The notes under the pieces are model-generated. The model did no database searches. It saw only the letters and a list, made by a program, of their open reading frames with translations, and was not told the DNA's origin. A stretch of DNA of 64,000 nt from Favolaschia claudopus (Eukaryota > Basidiomycota > Agaricomycetes > Agaricales > Mycenaceae), in assembly GCA_037176885.1 (NCBI GenBank), contig JAWWNJ010000011.1, forward strand, positions 1,054,001 through 1,118,000. Direction: 5' to 3'. The translations under genes and the position numbers were made by a program. This document shows, in pieces, positions 1 to 11,594 of this stretch; positions within the stretch are counted from its first letter, which is position 1; each line of letters starts with the position of its first letter.

Positions 1-311
1 CGTATAGGGGAGCAGCATACAAGCGCTACTTCGGATACATGGCCGACGATACAGCACGCTACCAAGCCCGAGAACGAGATCGAGCTCAACACGGGGTTAC
101 ATTCATCTGAACACGAGCGGTCGCAGTCTGTCAAGCCACGCGAATCCTTGAATGCTTGACCGGACTAGACTATCCGCGTCTAACCAGGTTCTATCATTGC
201 ACTCTACATTCATACATACTTACAACATACCCTACACTGTGATATCCATCCCATTCGAAAAATCCTTTATGTCTAGAAGAAATAAATGTCGTGTCGCATA
301 TAGTCGTTATT
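1..311. other. no gene recognised at left edge
   Basis: No convincing coding pattern is visible here. It lies downstream of the minus-strand permease-like gene and probably contains its 3' untranslated region. Confidence 0.5.
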
Positions 312-1483
312 TCATGGTCTCGCCGGCTTCCCCCCGAAGATGCTGCCCGGGCCAAAATCGGGGTTCCCTCCTAACGAGCCGAATACGTCCCCGATGTAGT
401 TGTCCGGTTTAATGCCCTTCGCATATCTGCTGTTCCACTCGTTCATGATCCCCTGCACCACCTTGACACCAGCAAGGTGCAGATTGAGCAGCGATGGAGT
501 GAAGCCGGGAGCAGGGCCAAGGAGGTTGGTTATCCCGTCCTGCCCGGGGTGCGGCCTATCGTAATCAGAGGCAGATCGCATGATAATGATGCGCGAAAAG
601 TCGAGGAGATGGAACAGTGCACCACGCATCAGGGCTTGGAGGGTGGCGTTGTCTTCCTGCTGTGTCGTGCAGTACGAACCCAAGCCATTCGTGAAGAGCT
701 TTGTCGTATTTTCAAAACTTTCTCCCAACAGCGTGCCGCTCCAGTACGTGTCGGACGTCGCGGTGTCGCAGAGAGCGATGCCAGGCGGCGCACCGCCGAG
801 GGCGAATGCTGGAGCTTGACTGTACTGGGCACGTAAATTCCTAGCATCCAGCGAGTCATTGAGCGTCGCAGTCTTTGCAAAACCGGCCGCAAGCTGGCGT
901 AATTTGTCGTTGACCTCGAAAACTTCTGTTCCGTCCCACCAACCGGGTAACTGCCCGGGCGCACTGGATCCTTGGGGAAAATACCCCGTAGGGAACTGCG
1001 AAGGTATCTCGCGTGCGTCGAATTCGTATTGGAGGGTGACTTGAACGGCATAACGCGCAAAAGTCACCGAACCGATGCTGGTTAATTTGGGATTGACACC
1101 AGAAATGCCGGCCACCAGGAAGTATGTCGAAGTGAGATCGAAAACTCGTGAATATAGCATGGCTGCAATCGTGGAGGCCGCATTAATTTCGGCCTGTCCA
1201 GTCGTTACGAGGCATACAGTCCCATCGCTTGTGCAATGGGCGTCAGGGTACAGTGGCGAAAATCCCGGGATGGTGATGTTTTGAGCGAGTAGATTAAATT
1301 CGGGAATGCCGAACCACACATTAGCTTCGAAGTCAAACTAAGCTCTGAATAAGTCCACAGAAGAACTGTTGAGAAGAGTAGGCGCACCATGGTGATGATC
1401 AGCACTTTAGGTGCCGTCAGGGCCACGGCGAGCCTCACGCCGGACAGCAGGCATAAGATGAGGGGAAGGGCGTAACGAGTCAT
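312..1483 (-). CDS. purine nucleoside permease (NUP) family protein
   Basis: The CDS is complement(join(312..1337,1388..1483)) and gives about 373 residues. The N-terminus is a hydrophobic signal-like segment of about 22 residues, followed by APKVLIIT. A 50-nt intron separates ATG from FDFEANVWFGIPEF. Conserved NUP-family blocks follow: VCLVTTGQAEINAA and YFLVAGISGVNPK early in the protein, then the PGWWDGTEVFEV region. The family (PF06516) was named for fungal nucleoside uptake and is related to nucleoside phosphorylase folds, so the name 'permease' should be read with care. The start is the only ATG that supplies both the signal segment and the conserved VLIITM strand. No partner gene for purine use is adjacent, although an NCS1 transporter lies about 41 kb away. 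Confidence 0.85.
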
Positions 1484-2932
1484 GAGCAGAAAAACAGCCC
1501 TCTCTTGAGGTACTTGTGTACTGGGAAGAGTACGATGGAAGGGCCAAGTTACTAACGCTGTCAGAAACTGGGCTGATATTTAAGCACGTCGGTAGTAGGG
1601 CATCACAAATGATATGGACGCACTGGCCAGCATGGGCTAAACGCGCTTCTCGCACGGTTACGGGCCTTTTAGGTACATAAACCCATTCGCATCTGCTCAA
1701 GTTATCCGAGCGTCCTTGATCAGTTTCATGTTGGATGACTGAATTTCAATTGAAGCTGGCATTTTCGTGAATACGGAAATATCCAGGCACCTGCCTTCAG
1801 GCCTTGTATGCGCCAAAATCATATCAAAAGAATGCCTTGAATGGTGTCGCGTACCGTATCATCAAACTTCAATAAAGCTTGGAGCAACTTGGGACTTGCT
1901 TGGGTTGTGCGTGGGACATCTTGGAACCGTACTTTGCGGGCAACTGCCAACTTGACGTGCCTGCATCGTTGAACAGTCGAAAGCACTTCAAGTTGGGACG
2001 CGGACGTGTCGTTCATCGCAGCTGAATCGAGAAATTGGAACGAGAGAAGAGTGAACTGGCCGCAGGCAATAGTGTCAAGCAGCAAGCAGGTACATGGTGG
2101 CCGAGGAGGAGATGGTTGCAAGGTCATTGGAGGAAGTCGGCAGCTCGGATGCAAAACTCATCATTTTTTGAATCCGCGACTGATAGGGGTCGGTCTGCAA
2201 TTTCTTGCGTACAAGTTGCGGACTAGAAAATGGTCAACTCAACAAAAACTGGGGAAGACTCCAAATGCGACGCTTGAGACGTCTTGTTTTTTTCCTTTGT
2301 TTTTAGCACAATTCTAAGTCGCGGCAACTCGACATAAATTGAGACCGAACGTCTTCGACGACGTTGTCAATTGGGATGGCCTTGGCGATCTTTGTCTGCA
2401 GCCAATTGAAGGAACAAGCTCGAGAAGAGCAAGAGGATTGCCTGTGCGAATTCGGACGATCGTTGTTAGTGACGAGTGAAGGCATCGAGGGCAGTAGAAG
2501 GCATAGGATGATGCAATTGTATGAAGCGCAAAAATGGAAGAACGAACGAAATATCGGTCGGGATAGTCTTGGAATTATTCCTTAGCACCGACGACGGCGG
2601 GGAGTCCGCTGGTCTCCGAGAGTTCACAATTACGGCGATAAATGTGGAGCCGCCATTGTGTGTGTAAGATTGAGATGCATGGACTAATCTGATGAACGCA
2701 GTTAACGATAACGAAGTCGTAGAGATGTGTACGGAAGATGCTTACTGCACCTCCAAATCTGCAACCAGATCGAAAAAGAGGCCGAGTTGAACGATTCGTC
2801 GACGGGAAAAACGTTGCACAGTCAATCAAAAAGAAAATGTGAACCGTTAGTTCATGCGCTGATGGTGGTTTGCGATTAGATATACAATGAGATATGATAC
2901 AGGATACAGAACAAATGCCCCAGCAAAACCCT
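1484..2932. other. intergenic, no gene recognised
   Basis: Short open frames occur on both strands, but none shows a recognisable domain or a plausible chain of exons. The first 150 bp hold the promoter of the minus-strand permease gene, with an AT-rich TTAAATAT-like box near 1575. The right end holds the 3' flank of the ribonucleotide reductase gene. Confidence 0.4.
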
Positions 2933-5900
2933 TCAACCAGAGCACATCAGACACTCCTCCTTATTCTCCAGAGCACACAACATCTTCGCTTCTGCTAGTT
3001 TCCGTTCCTCGAGCTGCTTAAGGGCAGCAGCGAAGTCAGGGTCCTCAGCGGCCATCTGAGCGAGCATAGCGTTTGCAGCTTCATCGTCGGCTGCGGATGC
3101 GGTCGAGGGTGCAGCTGCCGGCGCTGGGACGGTCTCCTCCTGTTTGACGGTAGGCTCGCGACCACGAACGGTGGTTGGTTGGGTAGGAGAGGAACCTGAC
3201 GAAAGCGGAGGCGATGGAAGCGCCGCTGCGGCAGCAGCTGGGGCCGGAGCACCATTCACGATAGCGGTAGGCTTCGAAGCAGCCTTGGCTTTAGCATTTT
3301 GCACCTTCGCATCGTTCAATATGCTCTGGTCCACAGTGAACTGAATAGCTTGCGCCGCAGGCCGCGTGCGCAAGTAATACATCCCCGTCTTCAAGCCCCG
3401 CTTCCACCCATAAAAGTGCATACTCGTCAGCTGCCCCAGCGTCGGAGCTGCAAGGTGCACATTGAGACTCTGACTCTGGCAGATAAACGCTCCCCGATCC
3501 GCGGACAGCTCAAGAACCTTCTTTTGGCTGATTTCCCACACAGTTTTGTAAACCGCCTTGACGTCGTCAGGAATATTAGGAATATTTTGGATGGACCCGT
3601 TGTGCGCGATGATCATGTTCTTCATGTGATCGTCCCACAGACCGAGGTCGACCAACTCCCGCAGAAGCCATGGGCAGACGACTTGGAATTCTCCAGAGAG
3701 TACGCGACGGGTGTAGATGTTGCTGGTGTAAGGCTCGAAACACTCGTTGTTGCCCAAAATCTGGCTGGTCGACGCAGTGGGCATCGGCGCGGTGACCAAC
3801 GAGTTGCGCAGTCCGTGCTTCGCAATCTTGGCTTTTAGACCGTCCCAATCCCACAACGAGCTTGGAGTAACACCCCACATATCGTACTGGAGCTGGCCTA
3901 GGGAGGCGGGACTCCCCTGGAATGTCTCGTAGGGACCATCCTTTTCGGCCATCTCCGTGCTGGCCTCGAGCGCCCCGTGGTAGATGGTTTCGAAAATCTG
4001 TTGGTTGAGCTCCTTAGCGGCAGGAGAATCGAAAGGCATCCGTAAACGTTGGAAAGCGTCAGCCAAACCCTGCACGCCGACTCCAATGGGCCGATGCCGC
4101 ATATTCGAACGACGTGCTTCAGGAATGGGATAGTAGTTGACATCGATGATGCGGTTAAGGTTGAACGCGACGACCTTGGTTATGTCGTGCAGTTTTTGGA
4201 AATCGTATTTTCCGTCGTTGGAGATAAAACTGGGGAGAGATATCGAGGCGAGGTTGCAGACGGCTGTCTCTTCCGGTGAGGAGTATTCAATGATCTCGGT
4301 GCAAAGATTTGAAGACTTGATTGTCCCAAGGTTCTTCTGGTTGGATTTGGCTGAACAAAATATCAGTAACGAGACCCGAACTCAAGATTGAGACATACAA
4401 TTTGCAGCGTCTTTGTAGAGCATATACGGCGTTCCCGTCTCGATTTGCGCCTCGAGGATAGCATACCAAAGTTTTTGAGCAGAGATAGACTTCCGCGCAC
4501 GGCCTTCTTTCTCATACTTTTCATACAGCGCTTCAAACTCTTCGCCATACACCTCATGCAAACCGGGTGCTTCGTTAGGGCAGAACAGCGACCATTCTCC
4601 GTTCGCTTCTACGCGCTTCATACTATGGGGCGTTAGCTAATCACATCAAGGAGCAGACAAAAGAAACTCACAAGAGATCAGGAATCCAAAGCGCCAAGAA
4701 CAAGTCTCGAGCACGCATTTGCTCCTTGCCGTGGTTCTTGCGCAAGTCGATGAACTCAAAGATATCGGCATGCCAGGGCTCGATATAGATCGCAAACGCG
4801 CCAGGCCGCTTGTTGCCACCCTGATCGACGTATCGAGCAGTGGCATCATACACCCTAAGCATTGGGACAATTCCGTTGGAATAACCGTTTGTACCAGCAA
4901 TGTAAGACCTGCAACAGACTGATTAGAAGACATTCGAATGCGAAAGAAACGAGGATCATACCCAGTCGCACGGATATTATGAATGCTGAGACCTATACCT
5001 CCAGCACTCTTGCTGATCATGGCACAGTCCTTCAGGGTATCGTAGATGCCTTCAATCGAGTCGTCTTTCATGCAAACAAGGAAGCATGAGCTTAGTTGCG
5101 GATTCGGCGTCCCGGCGTTGAAAAGAGTGGGCGTGGCATGAGTGAAATACCGCTCAGACATGAGGTTATACGTTTCAATGACGCGGTCGAGGTCGGAACC
5201 GTGTATTCCGACGGCGACGCGCATGATGAGGTGCTGAGGCCGCTCGACAACTTTCCCATCGAGGCGGAGAAGATACGACCGTTCCAAAGTCTTGAAGCCA
5301 AAGCTGAGAGACAATTAGGAATGCGAACAGTGGCACACGACCAAACCAACGTACTAGTTATAATTGAAGTCTCGATTGTATATGATCGCAGCGTCAAGAG
5401 TCTCTGCGTTAGCAGAAACGACCTTGAAAGTCTCTTCGGAGATGAGGGCAGCGCGTTTGTTGGTTTTGGGGTTGACTACGCGACGAAACTTGGTTAAGCC
5501 AAGAAAACATAGGAGTTCAAGCAGCGTGCTCACTGAAGTTGTACAGATCCGATATCACCTGCGAAAAACTTTTCTTCGTCTCCTTGTGTAGATTGGATAT
5601 CGCGATGCGAGCGGCAAGAATGGCATAATCGGGATGCTTTGTGGTGAGGTACGCAGCAGTCTCTGCAGCAAGATTCTAGGGAAAGAATCAATAACGCTTC
5701 AATGAAAACGAAACAAAACGCACATCGAGCTCCATCGTCGTAATCCCATTGTAGACACCGGCGACGACTTTTTGCGTCACACTGTAAAGCATGTTCAGCG
5801 CGTCCGACGCGTGAAGACGAGAAAGTAGGCTCACTCTGAGGGAATCACGTAGTTTTGGTCAAGACCATAGATGAGCTTGTCTATCCTGCTGGTGATCTAC

Positions 5901-6107
5901 GAGCGTTGTGAGCCACTGCACGTCTCTTTATAAGAAAACAAGTCACCTTGTCGAATAAGATCTTTTCCTTGCGACTAAAAGCATAGAATGTCAGTGAGAC
6001 GCGTCGCAACGCGTCAAGAACAAGACAACGGACCCGTCTAATGGTGGGTCAGATAGAATCAGCGCGCGTTACAAGTCAAACTGACCTCTTTTGTATACGA
6101 ATGCCAT
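2933..6107 (-). CDS. RNR1: ribonucleoside-diphosphate reductase large subunit
   Basis: This is the catalytic R1 subunit, which reduces NDPs to dNDPs with the small subunit. Eleven exons: complement(join(2933..4350,4399..4622,4672..4908,4962..5303,5355..5475,5534..5675,5724..5781,5835..5896,5947..5974,6034..6037,6086..6107)). They sum to 2658 nt, or 885 residues, the usual family length. The protein begins [18 protein letters not shown], an ATP-cone start. Active-site cysteines are visible in LSSCFLV, SNLCTEI and AVCNLAS, the last two 15 residues apart as in yeast Rnr1. The C-terminus ends in the redox pair CLMC followed by SG, after an Ala/Pro/Ser-rich linker of about 90 residues. The second exon is only 4 nt (6034..6037) and is needed to restore the conserved RDGRK frame. 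MluI cell-cycle boxes upstream and in early introns suggest G1/S control. Confidence 0.97.
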
Positions 6108-6163
6108 TGGAAACCAGACAACTCAGGTGGCGGTAACAAGCAAGGTTTTGTTTTGTCGTGTTG

Positions 6164-6169
6164 ACGCGT
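6164..6169. promoter_or_regulatory. MluI cell-cycle box upstream of RNR1
   Basis: ACGCGT lies 57 bp upstream of the RNR1 start codon. This is the MBF-type site known to drive S-phase expression of ribonucleotide reductase genes in yeasts. Further copies occur inside RNR1 introns at 5999..6004, 6009..6014 and 5807..5812. Their function here is inferred. Confidence 0.5.
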
Positions 6170-6413
6170 CCTCGAGTCACGTCGCCGAACAAGCCGAATT
6201 CAGCTTAGTAAGGTCAAAGCGTACATTCAATGCTGATACGATCTCTATCCAGAATATTCACAAAACTGCCAGTAATTACTGAGGTATATAGAGTATTAGC
6301 TATTAGGTAGAGTAAAACACCCCTCCGTCCCCTAGTCACTCTCCATGCAAGTCTCGTCAATGAACATCGCAAATAAGTCGTCTGCAGCTTGCACATACAA
6401 TTGGTCCCCACTA

Positions 6414-6819
6414 CTATCGTGCCAAATAGGTCTGGATTTTCACAATGGGTCTGGATTTTCGATTTTTCTCTCCTCCCTTTGCACTTTGGGTCTCCGGATT
6501 TTTCGGCATTTATTCCGGTACCTATTCACTATGGGTAGAGCTAAAATCCTCACGATTTCATGCAAGTCCAATGTCAAGAAACGTTCGCCGTTTTCTCGAG
6601 GTTTTTGATCTGTCCTGTCAATCCATCAAAATACCTTGATGAAAGCCCGTTTTTCTTACTGCCTTCCTTTGGCCGTATCGCTACGAAACTTGCAGGATCT
6701 ATAGCCCAATAGCATACAAATAGATTCCGAAAAGTCCGGAGGTCCAAATCGAAAAGGGAGAAGAGAAAAATTGAAAATCCAGACCTGTTGTGCAAATCCA
6801 GACCTATTTGGCACGATAG
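6414..6819. mobile_element. MITE with long terminal inverted repeats and TA target duplication
   Basis: A 406-bp non-coding element. Its left end begins CTATCGTGCCAAATAGG, and the right end is the inverted complement of the same sequence. The inverted match runs about 57 bp with about five mismatches and continues more weakly towards the centre. Both ends are flanked by TA (6412..6413 and 6820..6821), the target typical of Tc1/mariner-type elements. Each terminus contains two spaced copies of GGTCTGGATTT. No transposase frame is present, so it would depend on an enzyme supplied elsewhere. Confidence 0.75.
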
Positions 6820-6821
6820 TA

Positions 6822-7880
6822 CCCCCTGATAACGGCGATTCTTGCGACCATGCAGGCAAATCCATTTCCATATCGTGAGCGCGGTGCGCCATGTCATCAC
6901 AAGCGGGCATTTCGCAGTCGTCCTCCCCACTTTTTAATGACGGTCGTGTGCGAGAGAAGGTTGGCTCCAATGGTGAGGCCATTGGGCAGTCGTTTGTGCT
7001 AGCGTTTTTTCCTGTACTCCATTCTAGCGTCGTGAGAAATGCCCTTGAAAGCCTCCGACTGGCGATGCACGGAATTGAAACAAGGGGTGTGTGATTGGCA
7101 CACAGATCCTGCGCATCTCGGACGACCTTCCCATCGGGCGAGCGCAACGTTTCGTCCTTCAAAAAAGCTCCCCAACCCAAAGCCGATAGTACGAGTGGTG
7201 GTGTCCGACGACATCTGGTCGCAGGGCTTTTTCTGGGAGACAATGGTGGAGTGCGATATCGTCCAACTCGCTCTGCCTGCAGATGGCGAGTGCGTGTGCG
7301 TGATAGATCGTCAACGTCGAGCATGAATCGAGGGGGGAGTTTAGCCATAAGAGCGGCGCGAGCGTCGGCAGATTCCTGAGTCCGGCGAGGATAAGGCATT
7401 AACGGTTGGAGAGGACGAATGGCAAGAGGGATTGGACGGCAATATACCAAGCCCTTCAAGGGATTGCCGCGAAGTGGCCAGCACAAGTCCTTTTATAATG
7501 TTGAGGAAAATCATTGTACTTGGGATACACGAGGCTCGCTTCGAAAAGTCCTTTGTGCCGAGAGCGAGCAGAAACTCCGTAAAGGACAAAGAGTAGTCGT
7601 CAAAGCGCTCGTTGAGATTGCCGCACCAACTGTTTGTGCAACGTCGACAATGGTTTTTGAGCCCCGGCGCTGAAACAAGTGTTGAGGCCAAGACTATGAG
7701 AAACCGCTTTTCGCTGCATGCGCTTGAAAGCATCGTTCCACCACATAAACAGCCAAGCATGACCTGATAGAACAGATACGATGTTGATGGCAATTGAGGC
7801 TCGATTCTACAGTAACAGCAGGCGCGCGGTTGAGAGATACAACGCACAGAGACGAAGACTTGTTGGAGAGCCGAGAGTCG
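6822..7880 (-). other. uncertain coding remnant next to the MITE
   Basis: The minus strand has coding-like stretches in more than one frame, for example a frame around 7341..7640 and another around 7000..7486 containing FLKDETLRSPDGKVVRD. I could not join them into one protein with plausible introns, and I do not recognise a family. The longest frame runs straight into the MITE, so a gene truncated by element insertion is possible. A chance frame is the alternative. Confidence 0.25.
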
Positions 7881-8072
7881 GCATCATCGGATCACTCCGC
7901 ACCACCTTTTCGTCCCTGCTTTTCTTCTCCAGCAAATTTCCATAGATCTTGAGGCGAGAAAAATACAGTAAGGGCAGTTTCTACATATGTGTATTCAACT
8001 TCTCTCCGACCCAGACTTTCCACAAACAAAAAGGAAAACCAAGTACTTAGTCGAATTAGCAACTTGAGGGAG

Positions 8073-8938
8073 CTATGAACCCTCTGAATTCGTCGTCGTC
8101 TCAGAAAGCACGACGATTTCCGGTCGAGCTCTCCCAGGCAGCGGCTTAATTGACCGCGCAACTAGCGCTCGTTTTGGAAGCGGGGCGATTTTCCGTCCGC
8201 CATTTGGCAAGTCTGAATCGTCGGATTCAGATGACGAAGATTCAGCTTCAGACGATGATGAAGTTTCGTCGGAAGAACCCGTTCCTAAGAAGAAACGCTT
8301 GAGAATGAACTCCTGAACAACTCCAGCATCCAATACATACCGCTCGAACTCTCGTCAGAATTTTCCATGTCGTCGTCTTCATCCTCTTCGCAAGATTCAC
8401 ATCCTGAGCGAGAGCCTTCACGACCCGAACGGTCCTCGAACACTCCCAGTCCCAGTTTCTGCCAGCTAAGAATAAATTTAACTGCACCTCTGAAAAACAA
8501 TCTCCACCGACCATCTGGATAACTTTGTCATCCCCTTCCGTGTTTTCGATGTCCAAGGTACGCGGGTCTTGTGTTGATAAAGCAGCATTTGACGACTCAA
8601 TTTGAGGTAAGAAAGCTTGAACCCGCGCAAGAACTACATCTCATCATGAGCGGAGGTCGCTTCCAGGACGGAATCTTGCTTGCATACGGTCGTTCAGAGA
8701 CTCTTCGTTGGGAGCGCCCAAATCAGATGACGAGCTAGCAGCGTTCATTATGCTCTCGAGATCGCGTCCAGGAGCAGGGGAGACCGTATTTAGTTTTCCG
8801 AGTACGCGTTCTATAGTGCTATTAGCTGGGAGAGAGATCGAGTCTTGATGTTAGCTAACGGATCCGTTCAAGACGCGCATCGTCGTCTTCAATTTCTATC
8901 GTTTCTCGTGCTTTGCCTTTTCCCTGGTCGCTGGACAT
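8073..8938 (-). CDS. NOPCHAP1-like (C12orf45) NOP protein chaperone
   Basis: Human NOPCHAP1 helps load NOP58 into box C/D snoRNPs through the R2TP system. Exons are complement(join(8073..8284,8341..8458,8512..8633,8688..8825,8875..8938)), 217 residues. The conserved core LLARVQAFLPQI lies near residue 70 and is followed by LDIENTEG and KVIQM, which match the human motifs LLDQVQTFLPQM, FNIENIDG and KVIQM. After KLGLGVFED comes an acidic Ser/Glu/Asp-rich tract, then a basic C-terminus. The first intron is the least certain. A donor at 8859 would leave only 34 nt, so I prefer the GTCTTG donor at 8874, which gives 49 nt in the same phase. The head faces RNR1 across the MITE region. Confidence 0.8.
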
Positions 8939-9122
8939 GGTTGAGTGAAGTGAAGAAGAAATTATCCAAAAAAGGAAGTTGATCTCATCCTCAAATATTG
9001 ATGGATCTAAATTTAAGAAACACGTTGATTCGTTGGTTTTCATAGATACAATACACGCAGTCGAGTAACGAGCGAAGTCGAATGTACACGAAAGCCAGAA
9101 TAAATTTATTTACCGCCGCAGC

Positions 9123-11594
9123 CTACAGCCCGGGAAGACGGATGCCTGCGCGACAAAGCAAACGATTTCAAAATTTTTGCGACGAAAGATAGAAGAATGT
9201 CCTCACCCTGGTCGGGAACAGGCGGGTTCGCTCCAGAACCAAGCATAATCTGCGCGCCTTCACTCCAGGTTTGTCCGGTAGTCACGAAAAGGAAAGCTAA
9301 AGAAAGATTCAGATCCCGAACGGACGGCAGTGTGCAAAAGCGAATTTACAAGGGCCAGGAGGGAAAACTCGGTTGTTCGGTGGACTAGTGACCGTGAGGG
9401 TTCGGCCATTAGGGGACATGACGAAGTCCGCGAACACCAAGCGCTGAGAAGAGTGGAAGGCGTGAGACGAGAAGCCTAGGTCCATGAAGCCAACTAGAAT
9501 AGGTATGAGTTTTCAATGAATGTGTCAACGGGGCTTTCAGTGATACCTTTGACGGATGAGGGAGCGGTGCCTGCGGGAAGATCGACACCAACAGTGAACT
9601 GCAAGCAATCAATTTGGCATCCGTGACTTCACACGAAAGCGTACTCGTTGGTTGAAAGCAACCTTCGAAGGCGCGTTGGTAATCGCGGGCCGCGCCGAAT
9701 TCATGAAAGGAGGGTCCAAGGTCTGGACGCGGAGTTCCCTGCATTCAATGAATCAACATGGAGATGAACTCCGCGCAAAAAACTACAAACGAAGAGAATC
9801 CGGGTTGACCTGGCGGTACTATAGTGACGTTGCCATTGGGGTTATTGCCCGCGAGCAAGAGATTGCTATACGGAAGAGGTGAGTTCTCATCATCGCAAGT
9901 AGGTGTTGCTCCCTTACCCCTGCGGTCTATTCAAATGTGAGATTGTGAGATTCATTCGCAAGTAAAACAGAGGACATACGTCAAGGTCACCTACGAAGAG
10001 AGAACGATTAGGACAGACCAGCTATGATAGCGATATTCATACCGTGCTGTGGTACATACGCGGGATGTCGGTGGTCGGGAGCCCTTGCGAAGACATGCGG
10101 GCACCCAATGGCGCTGACGGAGTGTACAAGAGAGGCGTGCCACTACAACCCATTCAGTCTGTTTCATGGACCAGGTTTAGAAATACAAACATTGGGTTCG
10201 CGGCGTTGCTGTTACCTAGGATCGAAAGTTGTTAGCATCGTTAGGCAAACATCCTATTGATATTCACCGAAAGTCACCCCGATCGAGGCTACAGCGGCAT
10301 ATCCCGTCGCACCACCGTTAATGATCATGATCTGCCCGTTAGGGAGTAGAATCATCTCCGGCATCATACGACCTTGAGGCATATGCTCTACAACCCAGCC
10401 CTTCTTGATCCCTGCGGGGGTCAAAGTGATTCGAGCGCACTGGGACGTGGCTGGATCCTGAGCGGAGAGTTCTTCTTGTGGGGTAAGATCGCTCTTCGTG
10501 GATCCACCGCAGGCAAGAACCTCGGGCTCGAAGAGCGGGGGGGAGAGGGGAAGCATAGCAGCGGTTCCGTCGAAGGGGTTGGAGACTCGTTGCCCGTTGG
10601 GCAGATCAGGGAGGATGGTCTCGGTCTTCGCCTCTACGTCGTAGATGATGGTTTGATTGTTTGCTAACATGAACACTTTGCCATCGGGAAGGGCGAACAC
10701 ACTACAGATTTCCGGTCAGAAATACACCTTGAATCCGCTGGAAACAATGTCCATGGCATTTGTCGTACCGCGGGAAGAGGTTCACCGGCAAACTCCTCTC
10801 AAGGAAGGCGGAGGGCCGTGGCACACCACCATCCTTCTTGGGGAAGAACTCAAAACTGCTGACAGAGTCTATAAAGATGAGTTGTAAGCAAATCAACTGC
10901 GACTGCTTGCGCAACATTTTACCGTTGTTGTAGAACGGTGTCGATTCGTGAATCCCACCAACGATCAGCTGAAGAGACTTCAGAATGATTGTAATTGAGG
11001 CTGATAGAACTCCTTACCAAGGAGCCGTCAAAAATTCGCGCCGTAGAGGTGTACCAGCGAGTCTCAGCCAGTTGCAAGTTATCCAAGTCTTCGAAAATGG
11101 TGCATCCAGGTCCCTCTGCATTGGGGTCAAGGCAGGGCCCGAAAAGACGCAATCCCATTCGTCCATCTCGAGCGCCGGTCTGAGGTACATCCTGCGAGGC
11201 TGGAATGTTGCCGCCTACACTAACCTAGACACGATGAAGGTTGATGAAAGTTAGCAATAATCGACAGGAATATAGGAACGTGTTATACCATAGTGCCGTT
11301 ACTGAGCAAAGCCCCAGAAGCGCAGAAACTGTCGGTGAGGAGCTTCAGTGGAGTAGCCTTGTTGGTCTCGAGATTCCACAATGCGCCCCAAGCCACTTTG
11401 CCGTCGGGAGTCCTCAGTGGATCGTTGGTCGCACGGTCAAACATCACGACATGAGTGGGGGACACGACGATGGCCTCGAGCCCCACGATGCCGGAGTTGC
11501 CTTTCTCCACAAACTTCCATGACGGAGCTGAAGGAGCAGCAGTACCGGGGGAGAGCAGGGAAGCGACGGAAAGGAGAGCACCGAGACGAAGCAT
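9123..11594 (-). CDS. glyoxal oxidase / copper radical oxidase, secreted
   Basis: A copper radical oxidase that makes H2O2 from small aldehydes, a cofactor source for ligninolytic peroxidases. Fifteen exons: complement(join(9123..9145,9207..9296,9350..9493,9547..9598,9645..9738,9791..9865,9918..9926,9980..9990,10043..10142,10191..10215,10268..10701,10769..10868,10923..10968,11018..11224,11289..11594)). They total 1716 nt, 571 residues. A signal peptide occupies about residues 1-20. The radical-site Cys is in [10 protein letters not shown] and a copper Tyr is in TRWYTST. The Tyr-His pair is in [12 protein letters not shown] and the last copper His is in [11 protein letters not shown]. The C-terminal DUF1929-type domain ends DQGIRLPGL. 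Two consecutive exons are only 11 and 9 nt. No WSC domains are attached. Confidence 0.93.

Noticed and set aside
3299..3838. Plus-strand frame of 179 codons
   Set aside because: Antisense to conserved RNR1 coding sequence, and it has no domain.
8826..8859. 34-nt intron in the NOPCHAP1-like gene
   Set aside because: Too short compared with all others; a donor 15 bp upstream gives 49 nt in the same phase.
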